From Tenodera sinensis (lineage: Eukaryota; Arthropoda; Insecta; Mantodea; Mantidae): a stretch of 64,000 nt of DNA. The DNA is taken from contig CM060964.1 in assembly GCA_030765045.1 (NCBI GenBank), positions 171,705,219-171,769,218 on the forward strand, given 5' to 3'. The notes beneath the pieces were generated by a model. That model was not told where the DNA came from, searched no databases, and worked only from the letters and a program-made list of their open reading frames with translations. Position numbers and translations under genes: made by a program. Below are positions 57,771 to 64,000 of this stretch, piece by piece; positions within the stretch are counted from its first letter, which is position 1; each line of letters opens with the position of its first letter.

Positions 57771-58114
57771 ATGGAAGAATTTGGTACAAATAATTTCACC
57801 GTGAATGGGGAAAACGTACACTGTAGGTTGTGTCATTCAGAAATATGAAATACTAAAAAGAAGCGAAACTTGTTAAAACTACACTGTAATACAAATAAAC
57901 AAACAAATCATTTGTTCTATCGTCAGGTAGTAAGAAGGCAGAAGAACAAGAAAGTTCACCACTACAATCGGAGTTCTTTGAAGATCTGTGTAAAATAATG
58001 ATACATACCAATATGCAATTTTACAAACTACACCATCTTGAGCTTAAAAGCTTCATTAGGAAACATACCAAATTATTTGACAAACAAACAAACAGGAAAG
58101 GACAAGATAATTAA
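57771..58114 (+). pseudogene. hAT transposase N-terminal fragment with BED-type finger
   Basis: From ATG 57771: MEEFGTNNFTVNGENVHCRL then CHSEI and a stop. The CRLC pair with the preceding NGENV resembles the first half of a BED zinc finger. After about 80 bp of broken frame, another frame (to 58114) reads QSEFFEDLCKIMIHTNMQFY, then KLHHLELKSFIRKHTK. This closely matches the region just after the BED finger in CGGBP1-like hAT transposases (EFF.DLC..L...NIP..K..NP.F..FLEKYT). It complements the C-terminal fragments at 13552 and 33751. Confidence 0.68.
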
Positions 58115-58119
58115 CACGT

Positions 58120-61087
58120 GTTAGTATAGACTACAAATGTATCTGTAATGTATGTTTTAAATTAGATTTGTTGTTACACTCTCGACTGTGATGTTCACAG
58201 TTCCAGATTGCAGCTTGTTCTAAAACGTACTGACATTCCCCCACTCCCGAAGCAAAGATGCGTGATAGCACCTAACGTTACATATCACATGCACCCCTGT
58301 CGGCGGAGAAAGCGGAACCTTCTCATGCTGTGCGTACTAAGTACGCTTCGTCTCATCCCGAAAAGTTAGGTGCCATTGCACCTCTCCTAAAAAGTATTGG
58401 CTATTTTCAGCAAACAATCAGACAGATAACATTTGCGGAAAATGTTAAATTTGAAATGAATGTTATGTCTTGAACTTTAAAAACATGTGCAATTTTTAAT
58501 GCTGTCCCACTTACACCCTGCGTTTAACGGTAGTGATATCGGCCATCTTTATCTTTGGGATATACTATTGCTATAGGCAATGGTGTAAACTTGGACACCT
58601 ACCCATCCACGCACAGTCTCTTTCATTCAGACTTCAAGGATAGGATAGATCTCAGCTAAATAAAAATCAAACCCCAAAAGGGGATCCAACCTGGGACCCC
58701 TTGCACGCTTACACCTTTTGTGCAGTAAGATTTTTGTGTATCTCTTATAATGTGGCCATATTTCCTGAAGTTGTAATAGGAAGGCAGGTTTCCTCTCAAC
58801 TGACTTCTTTTAATTATCCTTAGGTTCGCAAGTCTATGCGATCAGTTATACATTTTTCAGATGCTCCATGTGAATTTTAACTTGCTCAGAGCACAACAAA
58901 GCATTTGGTGAAGGTAGTATTCCAGTCTTTGAAGATGTTACCCAAATAATAATCAGCTGAAGCATAATGACAACAGTTTTGCACAGTAAATCAGGAACTA
59001 AGGCACAGTCTTCCATAGGTTTCTTTAATGGAGAATTTTCTTTAGGCTCTATTAACTTATATTTTTAGTCAAATGTATTAGTATATAACAATATTACATG
59101 TACAAAATTGGACAGTAGAAGGAATATGTTTCTCCAATTAACAGGAAGCCGATAGAAGAAAAATTAAAGGCATACAGCATACTACGGTGAAATGCAACAA
59201 AAACAGCTACAAATCCACATGGAGGTGCGTTCTTTGTATTTTAACACACATAAAGTGTTGTTGTTGTTTTGTTTTTTTGTTTTTTTTTTTTTTGTTTTTT
59301 TAAATATTTAAATAGCTGGGTGCTGACATGGATTTACAAGCCATTAAACTAACTAATGAAAATGAATTTAGTAAGTCATTAACTGCTGTGACCTCAGATC
59401 AAATGAAAGTTTCGAGACAGGAAAAAACCATGACCTTCAGATAACCTTTCAAATAAAGTATAAAACTTGAACATGGCAAAACTTGAATATCACTTGATTC
59501 ATTTGTGGCTCCATATCTGCAAAAATGTAATTCTACATAGTCTAAAATTAGGTGTGTACCTGCCTATCTTGCTCCCGCAATAACCGGGGAAACAAGTGCA
59601 GTATTTAGTAGTAATATCTTAATGATTTCAAAGTAGTAAATAAGTGTCAAACGTGTGTTATTCTGCATATGTCAGGCTAATCAATAATATTTTATTGTTC
59701 CAACACAGAAATGTGTTTACGAAAACTTTTTATGTAGAATCAGCAATGAAAAATTTTATGCAATAGCCATTGCTATGATTTTTCATTTCTGATTCTACCT
59801 TAAAATGCGTTATTCTTCTCACTTCGATGTCAAATTCCACATCCTATTGTTAGTTGGTTGTGAGCTCACACAAAACTTGTGTACTAAAGGTTTTCCTATG
59901 AAACATTGAGGAAATGTTGCAGGATTACAGCTTTAATTGAGTCTCAGAATTTGAGTTAAGATGTGATATAATTAAGTATAAGGACATAGTAATATTCCTA
60001 TTAAGAGAATTAGTACTTGAACCGGCAACCAATACAAAATCCACTAATATTACATGAATTCAATTTATGAAGGACGTTGTACAGTTTCATTAGTGTTCTT
60101 TTTAATACTGGCCTAGTTGTGTAGCTCAGCTAGTTTTATGTTCTAATACCATATCGTTACCAATGACACAAAAAGTTAAATTATGTGAACTTGGTTGTCG
60201 TGTCTGCACCTGAGCTATTCAAATTGCCTTTGTCAGATGACAATGCTAATGATAAGTTATTTTATGAGCTTTAATCAGTCACTTTATTTCCCTCATTATT
60301 AACATGTTTACACTGACCTTGAAGTTTTCATTTCTTTTCTCCAACTGTAATTACTTTCGTTCATTTTTAACTGTCAATAATTATTCAAAAGAATATTGCC
60401 ATTATACCACAATCTATCTCAATTATTGTTATCAGAGTGGTTTTAAAGTTGCATGGAATATCTGCAGTTATGTGATATTAACATCTTGTGAACAGATAGG
60501 TATTCAACACTCCCTGAAGTTAGAAACATTTGTTCATAATCGCCACTAATGAGAACTGTCAATATCTTCTATACATCAACAACCACAATAAAGGTCCCCT
60601 ATTGATTAACGAAAAATGCTGTCGGAGATTTCAAAATTGTTTAACTGGCATAAACCTACAATACTCAGAGTTAGGCACTTTCTTGACAGCACTTATGAAT
60701 ATTCTACACATTTCCAAAACTATCTAGATTTTCTACACAGTTATAAGTTTCATCTGAACAATGAAATAGAGAAGCACACGTGTGTGAAAACAGCTTCTTC
60801 TCAGCTCAGGGAGTCAAAGGTATATTTATAAATGCCTATCCTTTGACAAGTTGTTAATATCATTTGTCACTGCAAATATTTCACTGTAAAGCTGCTGTGA
60901 TAACAATAATTTAGTTGTGTTGTGGTATAATGCAAATTTGGTTTTCAATAATTTTTGTAAGTTAAAAAATTAATCAATGGAAGAAATTAAATGTAGTAGA
61001 ATTTCTAGTTCAACGACATTTCTTACTTCAAGTTACTATTCGCCATCTCAGCAGTTGGCCAAGTGATGGCATTGACATTGAGCAATA
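58120..61087. other. no gene seen; AT-rich, one short hairpin
   Basis: Contains a T run at about 59263-59300 and the 65-nt hairpin at 59734-59798. Frames at 60304-60831 (65-81 codons) are unrecognised. A weak B-box-like sequence near 58690 is not convincing. Confidence 0.45.
59734..59798. other. 65-nt hairpin, pre-miRNA-like shape
   Basis: GTAGAATCAG pairs with CTGATTCTAC, followed inward by AATGAAAAATT with a largely paired partner (GATTTTTCATT) and an inner GCAA/TTGC stem. The loop is about 6 nt (TAGCCA) with a few internal mismatches. This could be a small foldback repeat or a microRNA precursor. No expression evidence is available from the sequence. Confidence 0.35.
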
Positions 61088-61089
61088 TA

Positions 61090-62588
61090 CCAGGTGAGTC
61101 AGCCGCGCCTTATTTTTTTGGAAGGTAGGCCACCCATCTAACGGCATGTCCGCCTTAGACCAGTTTTGCGCTTACTAAAATGTATTGCTTGACGTTCTTA
61201 AAGAGAGGAATGCGCAAAATTGAGAGCAACAGTGCTTTAAGGGACAGAACGTATTCCTTGCTAAAGTACACCTCAAAAACATACGACTCGTTTACTGAGA
61301 GCGAATTCCGGTTTCCAGCCGATTTTACAAACTTTTTATTAGAGTATACATAGCAACGTAATTCAGTAAACGCCTCGGAAAAAATGGACCTATCATATGA
61401 GTACACTAACAACGTCAGCTAAAAAGAAAATGGTGGGTTCTTGTACTTAGAGCAGGGATTGGCTGCCAAAAATTAGGAAAAATTTAGACACGCCTCATCC
61501 ATCATGGACCCGTACAGTCAAAACGGACATATTATTGAATAACAGTTTATTTGCATTTTTGCGTGAACTACGCCTCGTGCATCTCAATTAATATGCATAA
61601 CAGCTTCTGCCATTTAAGTAATAATATTAAAACGCCCAGTAAATGATTAAAACTGTCTTAAAAAGCTAAATCGAGCACGCAAACTTGTGAGGTGGCAATG
61701 GCATAGCGCCAGGCATACAAGTCCTGCTATTGGACGTGGTACCTGCTTTCAGGAAGTCTCGAAATAGCTGAATAGGATTGTGACGGGTCCTCTGCGCTTA
61801 ACCCCCAATGACACAAGTTCGAGTCTCAGCATTGTAAATAAATATATATATTTTATGTTCATCAAAACTTGGAAACCAAATTCACAATAATCTAATTATG
61901 AAGTCCCCGAGGGTTTAGGACATAATTTAAATCGTTTTTGGTTGTCTACATTTTTAATAGCACAATAATTCATTGTGTGCAAAATTGAGTTTAACTTCCA
62001 TGTTAAACTCTGACAATGTAATTCCCTTGCTTTCTGTGTTCAAATGTGTCTGAATGATCCTTATTTCAATTGCACCTACCTATAGGTGAGTTTAAACAAC
62101 TACATAATGGTAGTTCACCAATAAAGAAACATCAAACAATGTCATAAAACATAAATAAAACAATAAAAATGAATATAACAGTTTTCAGTATAATAGTTTG
62201 TAAATTGTGAGGATTGCACGGTAATAATAATAAAAAAAATTAGTACATGCAGGTGATTCGAATCACCTTCACAGCAGGCAGATTACTTCGGAGTCTTGCG
62301 CCCGTTCCAACTGAGCTGCCTAGTAACGAGTGAGGTAAACATTCCGTTTAAGATGTAATATTCGCTGGTTCCAGTGAACATTTGCAGAAGTGCAAACGTC
62401 AGCTGTATAATTACGAATATATTAAAAAGCGATGTGATAACATCTATATTAGCACTAATTTCATCGAGTGTTTAACATCCATGTTAAATACGCGGGTAGA
62501 ACCTAGTAATGGGGTCGATGTTTTCATGTTGGACTATAAAATGCGGATTGCATAAAACTCGAGAATAAGGGGCAGCTGACTCACCTGG
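61090..62588. mobile_element. TA-flanked DNA transposon with 26-bp TIR, 1,499 bp
   Basis: The left end CCAGGTGAGTCAGCCGCGCC and the complement of the right end CCAGGTGAGTCAGCTGCCCC continue with TTATT in both (23-24 of 26 bp identical). TA lies on each side (61088-61089, 62589-62590). A TA duplication suggests a Tc1/mariner-type mobiliser. No transposase motif is visible inside; the 85-codon minus frame at 61155 is unrecognised. Two tRNA-like stretches lie within (near 61765-61830 and 62255-62330). Confidence 0.8.
62255..62330 (-). other. tRNA-like sequence, degraded
   Basis: The minus strand reads AGGCAGCTCAGTTGGAACGG then GCGCAAGACTCCGAAG, and later GGTGATTCGAATCACC, a good T-arm palindrome. 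The A box is fair. The acceptor stem is not convincing. It may be an old SINE head inside the TA-flanked element. Confidence 0.35.
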
Positions 62589-62590
62589 TA

Positions 62591-64000
62591 TTACAATAGC
62601 TACATACTCTGTACTTTCTGTGGTGAATTTAACAGATTGCAGTAGTAGCACGTTATTTTTAAATATTTCTCAATGATCAACACCTGGAATATTAATGTGA
62701 TGATTATGCAGTGAAATACAAGTTCTGATTGCTGGTCTTTAAATCAAAGTGTGACCATTATGTGGTGAAATGTCTTTTATGTTTGCTGCACAAACCTATG
62801 TCTGTATATCATTTGACAATCCATCATTTGTTACTTCCTACACTGGCAAGAATTCTTAAGTGAGAGGGATGAGGTAAACTGAGGTTACCACTACTTAACA
62901 AAACACTATAAGCAACAGGATAAGTAAAAAACATAGTGCATGAACATATAAGTGAATCACAAGGGTATGTTCTTTGTTTCATTAACAGAAGCAGAAGTTG
63001 ATAAACACAGATGTTTATCTTCCTCCTGTCACACTGTGGGTTGTATTCTGCATTACATTGCAATATACCCTATCTGATCAGAAACTGATAGTTCATGCTG
63101 ACCTAAATGACTTACCAGATTTTCAAATTTAGTCCAATCGTTGCTGAGATTTCCTTCACCTAACCATTTGAAATATACTGTTCTTATACACACACCTTTA
63201 TAAAACACTAACTTTAAACAAACTGACAGTTTGAAACGTACAATGTGCTTAGGCACAGCCATAAAATCACTTTGATACACAAACAGTAAGCAGTTTTCTG
63301 TTTAAATCATAACAAATGGAGTTAACTCCATTTCTCTTCCTGAAGTCTCTGCTGTCATCCTTCATCAAGATCCTTCCGAATTGATGTTAATGATGTGCTG
63401 GAATATTTAAGTTGGTTTTCAAAGATAGTTGGGTATGCATCTTCTTTGAGCCGTTAACGTTAGAATTTGACTTGCAATCACATACACAACCGCTCTACGG
63501 GTCTGAAACAACAAAAATAGGTCACCTGATTATAGTATTTATAACAAAACACGTTATTTCAAATCCCAAGAAATTCTGTTTGCATAGCACAAACGAATTT
63601 TCTGAATCGTCCTATTCGTTGAATATATACAATTACGCAAAATAACTGATTACATTTTGCATAATATACAGTGTACACAATCCTAAATAAATTGGCATAC
63701 ATGGAGCAAATCGGCTTACATTATTTCATCAGAACTGCAACAAACAAACTTACAGCCATGTTCTCCAGCTAGTCACAGCACCTACAATAACAAACCGACA
63801 ACCATGGTTGCCAGCTTGGCTTTCTCCGCCGTCAGGGATGCATGTGATATGTAAGGTGAAGTACAGCTGAAGTGCACTTGCTGAAAACAGAAGTGGGGTG
63901 GGGGGGGGGCAGGGGGGTGCCAGTCTTCAGCTGCTAACCTTCTATATAGCGTTTCACTCTTAGAAGACAGTATGGAGTTAAATGGGACATCTCTGTCTCT
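62591..64000. other. no gene seen
   Basis: Frames at 62824-63645 (75-79 codons) are unrecognised. A G-rich run lies at about 63894-63917. A 36-bp block at 63819-63854 is the inverse of one at 58278-58313. Confidence 0.45.

Noticed and set aside
58640..58720. Possible tRNA-like sequence around GGGATCCAACCTGGGACC
   Set aside because: B-box resemblance only; no A box or stems.
61735..61830. Possible tRNA around AAGTTCGAGTCTCAGC
   Set aside because: Stems do not pair well; at best a degraded SINE head.

Overview
The window looks like intergenic DNA from a large, TE-rich arthropod genome, probably an insect. I favour a cockroach- or termite-like polyneopteran, but only because the SINE types look familiar from such genomes, so that is low-confidence inference. 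Coding density is almost nil, microsatellites are long and abundant, and tRNA-derived SINEs of several families lie on both strands. I found no intact host gene, no functional RNA gene, and no prokaryotic operon, CRISPR array or integron. Most open frames are chance or low-complexity frames.

The recognisable coding content is transposon-derived and decayed. It comprises: a Ty3/Gypsy integrase relic (about 9.6-10.3 kb, minus); three pieces of CGGBP1-like hAT transposases (13.5, 33.8 and 57.8-58.1 kb); a MADF/BESS-like fragment (14.4 kb, minus); a CENP-B-type HTH inside an 802-bp pogo/Tigger element (20.3-21.1 kb); a possible Tc1-like relic (27.5 kb); the end of a Penelope-like element (34.0-34.4 kb, minus); a nearly complete DDE/D transposase (34.9-36.6 kb, plus); a possible Tc1-type HTH fragment (42.2-42.4 kb, minus); a mariner C-terminal relic (47.1-47.4 kb, plus); a Tc1 transposase split by nested insertions (51.2-52.8 kb, minus); and a Transib/RAG1-like transposase relic (about 56.0-56.9 kb, minus).

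Four elements have ends that can be read directly. They are a 2,605-bp element with TIR TGACTAAC(G/T)GACA and 4-bp target duplication CACG around the large transposase; a 1,498-bp hAT-like element at 6.3-7.8 kb; the 802-bp pogo/Tigger element with TA duplications; and a 1,499-bp TA-flanked element at 61.1-62.6 kb. A further family of about 0.8 kb has five substantial copies plus a diverged one and two short pieces; its 5' end is a hairpin and its 3' end repeats the stem sequence. Two of its copies are head-to-head inverted at 18.5-20.3 kb.

Region by region: 0-6 kb, tandem repeat, SINEs and hairpin-repeat copy A; 6-16 kb, hAT MITE, Gypsy, SINEs, hAT and MADF relics; 16-17 kb, about 1 kb of CA-rich satellite; 17-23 kb, SINEs, the inverted hairpin-repeat pair, pogo/Tigger and a 0.58-kb CTTT array; 23-34 kb, mostly unique AT-rich DNA with a SINE nested in a palindromic MITE; 34-39 kb, Penelope end, DDE/D element and hairpin-repeat copy D; 39-49 kb, inverted repeat, mariner relic and GATAAT array; 49-54 kb, SINEs nested in Tc1 and hairpin-repeat copy E; 54-64 kb, Transib and hAT relics and the TA-flanked element. 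The elements do not form a pathway. The biology here is repeated insertion and decay, with layering that lets relative ages be read in several places.
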